Shown here piece by piece: positions 33,784-42,793 of a stretch of DNA of 54,407 bases. The stretch lies in the NCBI GenBank assembly GCA_903867885.1, contig CAIPTD010000066.1, positions 1-54,407 of the forward strand, in the 5' to 3' direction. The DNA comes from an uncultured Ferrovum sp. Its GTDB lineage: Bacteria; Pseudomonadota; Gammaproteobacteria; Burkholderiales; Ferrovaceae. The notes beneath the pieces are model-generated. The model searched no databases. It saw only the letters and a program-made list of their open reading frames with translations, and was not told the origin of the DNA. The translations under genes were made by a program, and so were the position numbers. Position 1 is the stretch's first letter; each line of letters opens with the position of its first letter.

Positions 33784-35402
33784 TGTGATGCGATGGCCGT
33801 TCTTTGAGGGGCTGGACGAATATCAAAAGCGATACATACTCGATCTTGCTCAGACTCAAAGGGCAGAGTGCGATGAAAAAGTGAAGATGGAAAAAGAACG
33901 ATATCGCCTACTTTTGGGGTGATGACCTTGACTGAAAAGTGGGTGGATTGTTTTGGGTAGTCATCTCCATCCATGCTGAACTCAATACTGCCATCTAATG
34001 CGCCCTCTGGCGTGTCGGGCATCGCTAAGTAAACGCTCCCACTGATCCATCCCTCTTCATGAATATGCGAGCTTAGATGGCCCCCTTTCCGCATTTTGAT
34101 AAACCAAGCGCTAGTGAACTTAGGGTCATTGGGAAATTGCTGAATTAAGTTGCAGCTGGAGTGCCCAAACGTTTCTTTGTATTTCTGAACCTGCTGCAAA
34201 ATGCAAGCTGCTAATTGCTGAAATGAAGATTCATCACGTCGGAATAAATTTCCGGCCGATTGTATACCCTCGTATAAACGCCCTTGCTTGCGCTCAGCGA
34301 TGTCGGTTTTGAGAATGTCTGCTAGAAGATCAGCCCGCAACCCAAACAAAGATGGATCTAGTTCAGAAATGTGGCCGTGGTAAATAAAATCCATCGGGTT
34401 AGGACAGAAAGTATAGGGGTCAGGTGTGTGGAATTGAGCTGAATAATGGGCGGATAGTGTGGCAATGAAAGGCTCAATATGAGGCGCATCCAGGGCAATT
34501 AAGAGGCGCGCATGAAAAGCATCAAATTGTTTGCTCTTATATAAGCAATACAAACAGCGTGCTTGCCAATCATGAATTTTGGCTGCTTCAAAATGCAACT
34601 GGGCGCGGTCATAGGCTTTGCCTTCTTGAAGAATAACGCCAAGGTGATAGTGTGCTTCAGCAAAATCGCTATCAAGGGAAAGAGCGGTCTCATGCGCTTT
34701 TAAGGCCTCATCCACTTTGCCTTGCGCCCATAGAGCTGAACCCAATTTGTCATACGCCTCTGCTGAGCGCACATCCATTTCAATGGCTACACGGTATTGT
34801 TCAAGGGCGGCGGATAGATTGCCTTGATTTTGATAAGCGCTACCTAGGCTTAGATAGAGCTTTGCCTTGGGCTGAATAGAAATCGCTTTTTGATAAGAAG
34901 TGATGGCCTTTTCAAGCATTCCAGCGTGTTGATGTGCAACCCCTAAATTCCCCCAAGCCTCGGTATAAGTAGGCTGCAATCGGGTGGCCTCTTCAAAGCT
35001 TGCAATGGACTGACTGTATTCGTTTAAGGCGAGGAAGGCCACGCCCATATTGAAATGCGCCACTACAAATTGGGGATTGAGTCTTACAGTTCGTTCATAA
35101 GATTGGATGGACTCTCGGTGTCGGCCTAAACCCGTCAATGCAAGTGCGAGGTTGAAATGATGCTCGGGAGTTTGACCTTCAAGATGTGCTGCTTTTTCAA
35201 AAAAAGGCAGGGCTTCGAGTTGTCTATCCTGAAGTGAAAGCGCTGCGGCAATAACACTATGAACTAAAGCCAACTTGGAATTTAGTTTAAGTATGTCTTT
35301 GCCAAGAGAAATCGCAGCATCAAGTTGCCTATTGTTAAACAATTGCAAAAGATGCTGAATGTGTTGTTGGCTGTTTTGTGACGGACGTTGTGAATTCACC
35401 AT
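33780..35402 (-). CDS. TPR-repeat protein with putative 2OG-Fe(II) oxygenase C-terminus
   Basis: Residues about 5-290 contain roughly eight tetratricopeptide repeats (for example AWGNLGVAHQHAGMLEKAIT, AYDKLGSALWAQGKVDEALK), a protein-binding scaffold. The C-terminal ~110 residues resemble the putative 2OG-Fe(II) oxygenase family. They have H446 and H448 in HIHEEGWISGSVYL, then GDIVLFPSSLFHRTLPF with distal H510, and RVCIAFDIRP holding a candidate 2-oxoglutarate-binding Arg. Which of H446/H448/E449-E450 complete the iron site is unclear. A protein or peptide hydroxylase is plausible; the target is unknown. Coupled to the downstream methyltransferase-like gene. Confidence 0.8.
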   Translation of the reverse strand: MVNSQRPSQNSQQHIQHLLQLFNNRQLDAAISLGKDILKLNSKLALVHSVIAAALSLQDRQLEALPFFEKAAHLEGQTPEHHFNLALALTGLGRHRESIQSYERTVRLNPQFVVAHFNMGVAFLALNEYSQSIASFEEATRLQPTYTEAWGNLGVAHQHAGMLEKAITSYQKAISIQPKAKLYLSLGSAYQNQGNLSAALEQYRVAIEMDVRSAEAYDKLGSALWAQGKVDEALKAHETALSLDSDFAEAHYHLGVILQEGKAYDRAQLHFEAAKIHDWQARCLYCLYKSKQFDAFHARLLIALDAPHIEPFIATLSAHYSAQFHTPDPYTFCPNPMDFIYHGHISELDPSLFGLRADLLADILKTDIAERKQGRLYEGIQSAGNLFRRDESSFQQLAACILQQVQKYKETFGHSSCNLIQQFPNDPKFTSAWFIKMRKGGHLSSHIHEEGWISGSVYLAMPDTPEGALDGSIEFSMDGDDYPKQSTHFSVKVITPKVGDIVLFPSSLFHRTLPFESEQDRVCIAFDIRPAPQRTAIASQ

Positions 35403-35480
35403 ATTGATAAAGATAACATGCCAGTTTGCCCTGAGATTCCTCTTTCTGTAACAAGAACGTTATAGATTAAAGAAATACTG

Positions 35481-35508
35481 TAAATGTGCCTATGGATATG
35501 CCCCTTAA
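35481..35508 (+). promoter_or_regulatory. Weak sigma-28-like promoter candidate for the chemoreceptor
   Basis: TAAA at 35481-35484 is followed after 15 bases by GCC at 35500-35502, the core spacing of FliA promoters. The rest of the -10 (GCCCCTTA) matches GCCGATAA at only five of eight. It lies 57 bases before the chemoreceptor start. Chemoreceptor genes are common FliA targets, which is the main reason to list it. Confidence 0.25.
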
Positions 35509-35564
35509 ACGCATCATTTACGGGCGAACCTGCATAAATCGAACAAGCGGTTAACAAGGATCCT

Positions 35565-37190
35565 ATGAGCCGAACAAAAATGATTCGTACTCTGTTGATG
35601 TACATCTGGTCTGGCAGTGCAGCTCTGTTGGTGGCTGCTGCATTGAGTGGCCTTTGGTTATCATGGAATGCCATTCAAGTCTTTGATCAGGACGTGAAAG
35701 CGCGTTATCAAGATCGCGCAGCAGTGAACTTGATTCAACTCCAGTTTAAAAAACAAGTTCAGGAATGGAAGGATATCTTGCTTCGCGGCGATGATCCGGT
35801 GGCATTGGATAAATATTGGACTGCTTTTCAGGCCCAAGAAGCAGAAGTTCAAAAAGAGGGAAAAGCATTACTGCAAAGTCTTCAACAACCCAAAGCTCGA
35901 GAATTGGTTGAGAAATTCATCAGTGCTCATCAGCAAATGGGTCAAGCCTATCGATCCGGTTTTGAAGCCTTTAAACAGGCAAAATTTGATAGTAAGGTGG
36001 GGGACAAAGCGGTGAAAGGAATTGATCGCGAACCCACAGAGTTGCTCACTGCAGCAGCCAAAGACATTGCAAGCTTTGCCGAGGAACGCGGAGCACAAGC
36101 ATTACAGGACGCTAAGAAATCTATTATGACTAGCCTCATCGCGATGGCTGTTTCCGTGTTGGCAGCATTCTTCGTCTTTAACTGGTTGGTTAAATCCCGT
36201 ATTGAAGTTCCCGCAGGTCAGTTATCGCGTGACTTAAATCGTCTCGCTGAGGGTGATTTCACCACTGCTATCGAACATTTTGCTCAAGATGAAATTGGGC
36301 AAATCGCGATGAGTGCTGAACGTACACGGATTGATTTAGGTAAATTGATCGTTGAGGCGCGTCATGCTTCTAGTCAAGTAGCTTCAGCGGCCCAACAAGT
36401 TTCTGAAACGGTGGATGGTGTGACCCACGCTTCATCTCACCAGTCTCACGCTGCTACCGGCTCTGTGACTGCAGTAGAAGCGCTGAGTAATAGTGTTCGC
36501 GCCGTATCTGTGAATGCGCAAGAAGTGGCGGCGCTCTCTCGCGAAAGCCAACTCCGTGCTGACCGAAGCCGCGAAAGTTTGGATGAAGTGGCAAGTGAAA
36601 TTCAAGCTGCTTTGCGCGCAGCGGAAGGTATTATTTCCACAGTGAACGGTTTTGCTGAAAACGCCAGAGAAATTGCAGAAATGACGCAGCGTGTTCGCGA
36701 GGTGGCCGATCAAACCAACCTGCTGGCACTGAACGCAGCAATTGAAGCTGCTCGCGCTGGGGAGCAAGGCCGTGGCTTTGCGGTGGTGGCAGATGAAGTG
36801 AGGAAGCTGGCTGAAAAATCAGGTCAAACCGCAAGCCAGATTGATCGTATTGCGAGTACGCTTGCAATCGATTCCACTACCGTAGAACGGACGGTTAAAG
36901 AAGGGTTTGGTGTTCTGGCATCTAGTGATGAGCACTTGGCTGGATTGGTGGAAAATTTTATCGCTGCAAATGAAGCAATCGTGAGATCTAATGAAGGGAT
37001 GGCAGAAATTAGCCAGGCTGTTGAGCAACAGCAACAGTCCAGTACCTTAATCGCATCTAATGTTGAGACCATTGCACAAATGGCTGAAAATACGCATGAA
37101 TCCATCAAGCAAGCAGCGCAAGCCATGGTTGCTTTAAGACAGTTATCTGATGCGTTGCATGTCTCTACCAGCCAATTTAAGGTTGCCTAA
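35565..37190 (+). CDS. Methyl-accepting chemotaxis protein
   Basis: The chemoreceptor passes a periplasmic signal to CheA/CheW. It has TM1 at about residues 9-33, a helical periplasmic domain of about 150 residues, TM2 at about 186-206, then a HAMP domain ([24 protein letters not shown] core). The signalling hairpin tip is textbook ([42 protein letters not shown]; the core is [19 protein letters not shown]). No C-terminal CheR/CheB-tethering pentapeptide is seen; it ends SQFKVA. The periplasmic ligand cannot be told from sequence. The nearest flagellar genes are about 6 kb away. Confidence 0.95.
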   Translation: MSRTKMIRTLLMYIWSGSAALLVAAALSGLWLSWNAIQVFDQDVKARYQDRAAVNLIQLQFKKQVQEWKDILLRGDDPVALDKYWTAFQAQEAEVQKEGKALLQSLQQPKARELVEKFISAHQQMGQAYRSGFEAFKQAKFDSKVGDKAVKGIDREPTELLTAAAKDIASFAEERGAQALQDAKKSIMTSLIAMAVSVLAAFFVFNWLVKSRIEVPAGQLSRDLNRLAEGDFTTAIEHFAQDEIGQIAMSAERTRIDLGKLIVEARHASSQVASAAQQVSETVDGVTHASSHQSHAATGSVTAVEALSNSVRAVSVNAQEVAALSRESQLRADRSRESLDEVASEIQAALRAAEGIISTVNGFAENAREIAEMTQRVREVADQTNLLALNAAIEAARAGEQGRGFAVVADEVRKLAEKSGQTASQIDRIASTLAIDSTTVERTVKEGFGVLASSDEHLAGLVENFIAANEAIVRSNEGMAEISQAVEQQQQSSTLIASNVETIAQMAENTHESIKQAAQAMVALRQLSDALHVSTSQFKVA

Positions 37191-37246
37191 GTAGGGGTGT
37201 TGTATTGATCTTGAGGGCCTGAGCCGATTATTACGCCCAGTCCTTT

Positions 37247-37552
37247 TTATTTGAAAGCGCGTTCGTTAGTAAAGTACTGCTTTTCAAACTCGGCGGGAGT
37301 GGTAGCCCCTGTTTTTAAAAGCTCTTGGTCTGCTGGGCTCAGTAAAAATTCTCGGCCATCACTCACCAAAATGGTTGGCCCTTCGCTACGATCCCAGTCC
37401 ACGCTGGGTTCTCTGATTGGGCCACTGCTTTCTTTTTTGGATTTGCCTGAAGCCACGTCATCGTTCATGTAACTCCAAATGGCGTAGAGCAAAAACCCAG
37501 AAGAGGCGATAAAGCCTACAAACAGCAGTAATGGTATGTATTGACGAATCAT
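37247..37552 (-). CDS. Small membrane-anchored protein of unknown function
   Basis: The 101-residue protein begins MIRQYIPLLLFVGFIASSGF, giving one transmembrane helix at about residues 5-27. A charged segment follows (GKSKKESSGPIREPS) and then a small soluble domain (PTILVSDGREFLLSPADQEL). I recognise no family. It lies 56 bases past the chemoreceptor gene, convergent with it, and downstream of the DUF1854 gene on the same strand after a 162-base gap, so it may have its own promoter. Confidence 0.6.
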   Translation of the reverse strand: MIRQYIPLLLFVGFIASSGFLLYAIWSYMNDDVASGKSKKESSGPIREPSVDWDRSEGPTILVSDGREFLLSPADQELLKTGATTPAEFEKQYFTNERAFK

Positions 37553-37661
37553 TAAGACTCTTGTCCCCTGAGCGATACCACTTTATAACGGTGTTTTTAT
37601 CAAAACCTTGATGTTTTAGGACTCAAAAAGAGCCATAAACCTAAGGTCTTACTTATTGTTA

Positions 37662-37693
37662 TTGCAAATTACGCTCTTTTGCAATATTTGCAA
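37662..37693. repeat. Three TTGCAA palindromes
   Basis: The self-complementary hexamer TTGCAA occurs at 37662-37667, 37679-37684 and 37688-37693. All lie in the gap between the DUF1854 gene and the small membrane protein. Such clustering could be an operator or chance in AT-rich DNA. A nearby inverted repeat ATCAA-N4-TTGAT lies at 37599-37612. Confidence 0.3.
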
Positions 37694-37714
37694 AGTCATT
37701 TATAAGACAAGGGC

Positions 37715-38197
37715 TTACAAGAATCGATCCAAGAGCTTTCGACTGGTTCTATCCAGAGCGAATCGATCCTTGATTTGGTATGACACTCCATGTCTGTCCA
37801 TGATCAATAATGCGCGACGGGGAAGGCGACGTATATCTTCTTCCGCCTGAAGAATCAGTTGGGTTTCACCGCGATCGGTATTGACGGTCCAAGTGGAAGG
37901 AGTAGAAAAACTGGCTACGGATATAATTTGTTTGATCTCAGGCATAAACTCCTTGGCATCTAACGCCTCTTCAATTAGAAAACGATTGGGAACCGGGACG
38001 GAGTCAATATTTTGAATCCAAATCAGTTCTATTCCGTTAGCTGAAACCAATGACCAATGCTCCCGAGGAGCACTTAAAGGAAAAGCCCGAACCGGGGCAA
38101 CCTGTTCATGACGCAGGCCTTGAGCATCTGTCAAACCTAGGTGGCCAAAATCATCCAGCCATACAGACCACTGAGTTTGAATGATTTGAGTTGTCAT
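37715..38197 (-). CDS. DUF1854 family protein of the cyanophycin locus
   Basis: The 160-residue protein fits the DUF1854 family, which is found beside cyanophycin synthetases and a dedicated ABC transporter in beta- and other proteobacteria. Conserved pieces include HEQVAPVRAFPLSAPREHWS, then VDRGETQ-like TDRGETQLILQAEEDIRRLP and the DRHGVSYQIKDRFALD end. It is soluble, with no signal peptide or membrane helix. Biochemical function is unknown. Its start overlaps the stop of the ABC exporter by four bases, so the two proteins are probably made together. Confidence 0.85.
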   Translation of the reverse strand: MTTQIIQTQWSVWLDDFGHLGLTDAQGLRHEQVAPVRAFPLSAPREHWSLVSANGIELIWIQNIDSVPVPNRFLIEEALDAKEFMPEIKQIISVASFSTPSTWTVNTDRGETQLILQAEEDIRRLPRRALLIMDRHGVSYQIKDRFALDRTSRKLLDRFL

Positions 38198-40461
38198 GAG
38201 GTTTCATCCTCTAAATGCGTTTCTGTTGTTCTTAATTGGGCCTGGTACAAACGCCAATAGGCACCCCGCTGTGCGATCAGTTCATCGTGAGGGCCTACTT
38301 CAATAATGCGACCCCGTTGCATGACTACCAAACGATCTGCTTTGCGCAGTGTAGATAAGCGGTGGGCAATGGCAATGGTGGTTCTACCTTTCACTAAATT
38401 ATCTAAAGCTTTTTGAATTTCTTTTTCTGTTTCGGTATCAACTGATGAGGTAGCTTCATCCAAGATGAGCACCTTGGGATTGATAAGCAGCGCACGTGCT
38501 ATGGATATCCTTTGCCTTTCACCACCGGACAAGCCTTGGCCTCGCTCTCCTACTACTGAATCATAGCCATGCGGAAGTCGTAAAATAAAATCATGGGCAT
38601 GCGCAGCTCTCGCAGCCTCGATGATTTCTTCACGGGAGGCATCGGGGCGGCCGTATGCAATATTCTCAGCAATACTGCCAAAAAATAGAAAAGGTTCTTG
38701 CAGCACTAAACCAATATTGCGTCGGTAATCAGCAAGTGCAAGGGAACGGATATCTATTCCATCAATGTTAATGGCGCCTTCGCTGACATCATAAAAACGG
38801 CAGATTAGGTTAACCAGTGTGCTCTTACCTGAACCGCTTTGGCCCACCAAACCTATCATTTCACCCGGTTGAATATTAAGAGCAAGATGACGAATGACTG
38901 AGCGACTTCCGTAACGAAACCCGATATCTTTGAGGGTAATTTCACCTTTAATTTGATTCAAGACAATGGGCTGGCTCGCATCTGGAACATTGGAAACATG
39001 ATCCAAGATATCAAAGATTCGTTTTGAGCCTGCTGCCGCTTTTTGGGTAACTGAAACGATACGACTCATTGAATCCAGGCGGCCATAAAATCTGCCGATA
39101 TAAGCTAAAAATGCTGTTAGGGTTCCTACGGTAATCGCACTCACTGAAACTTGATAAATACCGAAAGCCCATACCACCAACAAGCCACCTTCGGTCATGA
39201 GAGAGACTGTGGGTGAGAACAAAGACCACGTTTTATTGAGACGATCATTGATCAACAGATTATGTTGGTTGGCCTCTCGAAAACGCTGGGCTTCGCGTTG
39301 TTCCTGAGCAAATGCTTTTACTACGCGAATACCTGGGATGGTGTCTGAGAGTACATTGGTCACCTCCCCCCACACACGGTCGATTTTTTCGAAGCCCGTG
39401 CGCAGACGATCTCTCACTTGATGAATCATCCAAGCAATGAAAGGTAAAGGAAGCAAGGTGACCAGCGCCAGAGCTGGATTGATCGAAAACAAGATGATTG
39501 CGGTCATGACAATCATCAATACATCTGTGATGAAGTCTAGAGCATGCAAAGATAAAAATACGCTGATACGGTCTGATTCTGATCCTATGCGGGAGATTAA
39601 GTCTCCCGTGCGCTTGCTTCCAAAATATTCTAGAGATAGATGCAGTAAATGTTCGTAAGTAGAGGTGCGCAGATCGGCGCTAATGCGCTCTGAAACGAGT
39701 GCCAAAATATAAGTTTTGGCCCAACCTAGGCCCCAGGAAACAAGGGCTGCCGCCATGAGGCCGCCCAGATAGAGCCCCACTTTCTCTGGCTCGATATGCT
39801 GTCCTGCTTGAAAGGGGATCAGCACCTCGTCCATTAATGGCATGTAGAGATAGGGTGACACCAAAGTGGCTGCAGTCGCTCCCAGCATAAGCAAAAAGCC
39901 TGTCAGGAGTTGTTGCCAGTAGGGCTGGGCAAATCTCCATAGACGAAAAAGCGTCCAAGTAGAAGGCGGCAATGCAAGCTCTCGGCTGCAAACAGGGCAT
40001 TCTCCTTCTTCTGAGTTGAGCGGAGAGCGGCAGGTAGGGCAGAGCAGATCGTTATCATCTTCGGGCCGTGTTTGGGTAAGGAGAAATTGCAGCTCAGTGT
40101 GAAAACGCTCTACAAGCCTCAAGCAGGCGTTGTGGTGCCCTAAGGTAAAGCGCCAATGTGCTAAACGTGTCGTTTTATTGCGTAATTCAAGTGTTCCTAT
40201 GCCTGCATAGTCAAAAACACGTAATTCAAGTTCGGCGGATAAGGCCCACTTTTCCCAAAGATTTTTATGGGTATCCCAAGCAAACAACTGCTTTTCTGTC
40301 ACGGCTAGCAAAGAGTGGATAAACTGACCATTGAGATCAAGGTCAACCTCCAACACGGCTAGGGCGTTCTCTCCTGAATCCAGTTCGGGCCTTAAGCGCT
40401 TTTCCCATAAAGGAATAAGCGGTGTTGCAAGGGTGGGAGTGATGGTAACTTCAGTGTTCAT
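38194..40461 (-). CDS. ABC exporter (fused TMD-NBD) of the cyanophycin locus
   Basis: The 755-residue half-transporter has a long soluble N-terminus. Residues about 25-130 form a beta-rich, possibly PH-like domain. A zinc ribbon follows with C141, C144, C155 and C158 (CPTC and CPVC). A six-helix exporter domain spans about 180-480, and the ATPase domain carries Walker A GQSGSGKST with K546 and the LSGGERQRI signature. MsbA/LapB-type exporters normally lack the cytosolic front part. It is divergent from cphA2, and DUF1854 follows with a four-base overlap. The substrate is unknown; a peptide linked to cyanophycin turnover is one guess. Confidence 0.93.
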   Translation of the reverse strand: MNTEVTITPTLATPLIPLWEKRLRPELDSGENALAVLEVDLDLNGQFIHSLLAVTEKQLFAWDTHKNLWEKWALSAELELRVFDYAGIGTLELRNKTTRLAHWRFTLGHHNACLRLVERFHTELQFLLTQTRPEDDNDLLCPTCRSPLNSEEGECPVCSRELALPPSTWTLFRLWRFAQPYWQQLLTGFLLMLGATAATLVSPYLYMPLMDEVLIPFQAGQHIEPEKVGLYLGGLMAAALVSWGLGWAKTYILALVSERISADLRTSTYEHLLHLSLEYFGSKRTGDLISRIGSESDRISVFLSLHALDFITDVLMIVMTAIILFSINPALALVTLLPLPFIAWMIHQVRDRLRTGFEKIDRVWGEVTNVLSDTIPGIRVVKAFAQEQREAQRFREANQHNLLINDRLNKTWSLFSPTVSLMTEGGLLVVWAFGIYQVSVSAITVGTLTAFLAYIGRFYGRLDSMSRIVSVTQKAAAGSKRIFDILDHVSNVPDASQPIVLNQIKGEITLKDIGFRYGSRSVIRHLALNIQPGEMIGLVGQSGSGKSTLVNLICRFYDVSEGAINIDGIDIRSLALADYRRNIGLVLQEPFLFFGSIAENIAYGRPDASREEIIEAARAAHAHDFILRLPHGYDSVVGERGQGLSGGERQRISIARALLINPKVLILDEATSSVDTETEKEIQKALDNLVKGRTTIAIAHRLSTLRKADRLVVMQRGRIIEVGPHDELIAQRGAYWRLYQAQLRTTETHLEDETS

Positions 40462-40561
40462 TTCAAGCTTGCTTTCTGAGTGCGTGCTGAGTAGGTATCA
40501 TGGGACGAAACTGTAACATAGCGCTGCTGGGACTCCGACAGCTGTATTTGATGATAGGACG
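40462..40561. promoter_or_regulatory. Divergent region between the ABC exporter and cphA2
   Basis: These 100 bases separate the exporter/DUF1854 pair from the two cyanophycin synthetase genes and should contain the start signals of both. No consensus sigma-70 or sigma-54 promoter stands out by eye. AGGA lies 4 bases before the cphA2 ATG. The claim is positional. Confidence 0.4.
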
Positions 40562-42769
40562 ATGAGCGACAAAGATATTACGTTTTTGAAGGTCACGCAT
40601 TTGCGGGGACCCAATATATGGACTTACCGACCTGTTATCGAGGTGTGGCTAGACATTGGTGATTTTGAGCACTTTCCATCCCATACTTTGCCTGGGTTTA
40701 GCCAACGTCTCACGCAATGGCTGCCTGGTCTTTCCCAACATCGCTGTGGTGTTGGGGAGCCCGGCGGTTTCTTGTTGCGTTTGGATGAAGGAACGTGGAT
40801 AGGGCATATCCTGGAGCATGTAGCCCTAGAACTCCAATCTTTAGCTGGAATGCGCACAGGATTTGGAAAAACGCGGCAAGTCAAAGAAGGAAGCGGCATC
40901 TATAAAATGGCTTTCCGCACTCGAAACGAGGCGGTTGGGCGGATGGCCTTGGATGATGCACGTAACTTGGTATTGGCTGCTGTTCATGACTATTCTTATG
41001 ACATCGAGGCTACAGTCATTAAGTTGACCGATATGGTTGATTCACTATGCCTTGGGCCGAGTACATCCTGCATTGTTGATGCCGCAGGTGAAAAACACAT
41101 ACCCTTTATTCGCTTGACCGAGGGTAATCTTGTGCAATTAGGTCATGGTTCACGACAGAGAAGAATATGGACTGCAGAAACGGATCGGACTTCCGCAATC
41201 GCCGAGTACATTTCCAGTGATAAGGATCTAACTAAAAGCTTATTAGCCTCTTGTGGGATTCCTGTTCCAGCGGGTCGAATTGTTCAAAGTCCGGAAGAAG
41301 CATGGGAGGAAGCTCAGGAGTTGGGACTACCGGTAGTGGTAAAGCCCGTTGATGGAAACCATGGTCGCGGGGTGTCAATTGAGTTGACGACCAAAGAACT
41401 TATCTTTGAAGCCTTTGAGTTGGCATTACGTCATGGTAGTGAGGTGATCGTTGAGCGTTTTATTCCGGGTAATGAGCATCGTCTGCTGGTTGTAGGCGGC
41501 AAAGTAGTTGCTGCTGCTCGCGGTGAATCTGCATGGGTTAAAGGTGATGGGGTATCTAGTGTTGTTGAGTTGGTTGATGCCCAACTTAATTCTGATAGCC
41601 GGCGGGGACAAGGTGAAGACGCTCCACTGAACCGCATCGATGCTGATCAAAATACTTCTATTCGGCTCGAGCTAGCGCGTCAAGGTTTTGATCCTCATTC
41701 CGTTCCAGAGGATGGCAAGGAAGTCTTGATTCAGCGCAATGGTAATGTGGCGATTGATTGCACTGATGAGGTTCACCCAGATATTGCCGATTTTGCCGTC
41801 CTGGCAACGCAGGTTGTGGGACTGGATATCGCCGGAGTGGATATGGTGGTGGAAGATGTGAGTAAGCCACTTATTCAACAGGGTGGTGCTATTGTCGAAA
41901 TTAATGCTGGCCCTGGATTATTGACTCATTTGAAGCCCGCAGTTGGTTATCCTCGCCCGGTTGGAGCTGCAATTATTTCGCATCTATTCCCAAATGGAGA
42001 TCGCGGCAGAGTTCCTATTGTGGGGATTGCAGGTAGCCAATCTACTTCTGAAATTGCCCAACTTGTTGCTTGGTTGCTCAGGCTTTCGGGTGAGCGCGTG
42101 GGACTTGCTTGCCACGACGGGCTTTTTTTAGATCGTCGCCAAGTTAGTACACGAAACAGTGTGAATTTTGATGCGGGTCAGCGACTATTAATGAACCGAA
42201 CGGTCTCAGCAGTGGTGATAGAAAGCAATGCTGCGGCAATTTTGAAAGAAGGACTGTCCTATGATCGTTGTTCGGTAGCAATTGTCACTGATACAGAGGG
42301 TGTAGATGCATTAAGTGATTTTATGATCACTGAGGAGAGTCAGGTCTTTGATGTGTTGAGAACCTTGGTAGATGTCGTTCTTCCCGATGGATTTGCTGTT
42401 CTCAATGCCGCTCATCCTTCGGTCATTGACATGGCCAAATTATGCGATGGCACCCTCATTTTTTACCACTGCTCTGAAAATCTGGCCGCTCTTATCGAGC
42501 ATCGAACAAACAATGGCCGTGCGGTATTTGTTCGAGATGGCCAAATCATTTTGGCACGAGGCCAAGAGGAATTCATTCTAAACGCGCGTGGAAGTTTATG
42601 TTTGAGTGGTTCGGGCGTGGTATCAGAAAACAGTATTCTCGCGGCTGTTGCTGCAACTTGGGCAATGGGCTTACCGACTGAGCTCATTCATGCGGGCATT
42701 GAAACGTTTGAGGCCGAGCAGGCCTTAAATCATGCAACTGACTCCGCCGGAAGAGTCAGGGCGCACTAG
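40562..42769 (+). CDS. cphA2: CphA2-type cyanophycin synthetase
   Basis: The 735-residue protein is homologous along its length to the next gene. The N-terminal domain and ATP-grasp domain (about residues 215-480; LGLPVVVKPVDGNHGRGVSI, IVEINAGPGLLTHLKPAVGY) look intact. The Mur-ligase-like part has lost its P-loop: GSQSTSE at residues 491-497 replaces GTNGKTT. The protein also stops where the Mur-ligase C-terminal domain would begin. In cyanobacteria CphA2 of this type polymerises beta-aspartyl-arginine dipeptides with a single active site. It lies 24 bases before cphA1 and is probably co-transcribed. Confidence 0.92.
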   Translation: MSDKDITFLKVTHLRGPNIWTYRPVIEVWLDIGDFEHFPSHTLPGFSQRLTQWLPGLSQHRCGVGEPGGFLLRLDEGTWIGHILEHVALELQSLAGMRTGFGKTRQVKEGSGIYKMAFRTRNEAVGRMALDDARNLVLAAVHDYSYDIEATVIKLTDMVDSLCLGPSTSCIVDAAGEKHIPFIRLTEGNLVQLGHGSRQRRIWTAETDRTSAIAEYISSDKDLTKSLLASCGIPVPAGRIVQSPEEAWEEAQELGLPVVVKPVDGNHGRGVSIELTTKELIFEAFELALRHGSEVIVERFIPGNEHRLLVVGGKVVAAARGESAWVKGDGVSSVVELVDAQLNSDSRRGQGEDAPLNRIDADQNTSIRLELARQGFDPHSVPEDGKEVLIQRNGNVAIDCTDEVHPDIADFAVLATQVVGLDIAGVDMVVEDVSKPLIQQGGAIVEINAGPGLLTHLKPAVGYPRPVGAAIISHLFPNGDRGRVPIVGIAGSQSTSEIAQLVAWLLRLSGERVGLACHDGLFLDRRQVSTRNSVNFDAGQRLLMNRTVSAVVIESNAAAILKEGLSYDRCSVAIVTDTEGVDALSDFMITEESQVFDVLRTLVDVVLPDGFAVLNAAHPSVIDMAKLCDGTLIFYHCSENLAALIEHRTNNGRAVFVRDGQIILARGQEEFILNARGSLCLSGSGVVSENSILAAVAATWAMGLPTELIHAGIETFEAEQALNHATDSAGRVRAH

Positions 42770-42793
42770 CCACCCGATTCATTCAGGAAATTT

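Noticed and set aside
42000-42100. Degenerate P-loop in CphA2 as a sign of a pseudogene
   Set aside because: The frame is intact for 735 codons and the loss matches the CphA2 subfamily, so it is read as functional specialisation.
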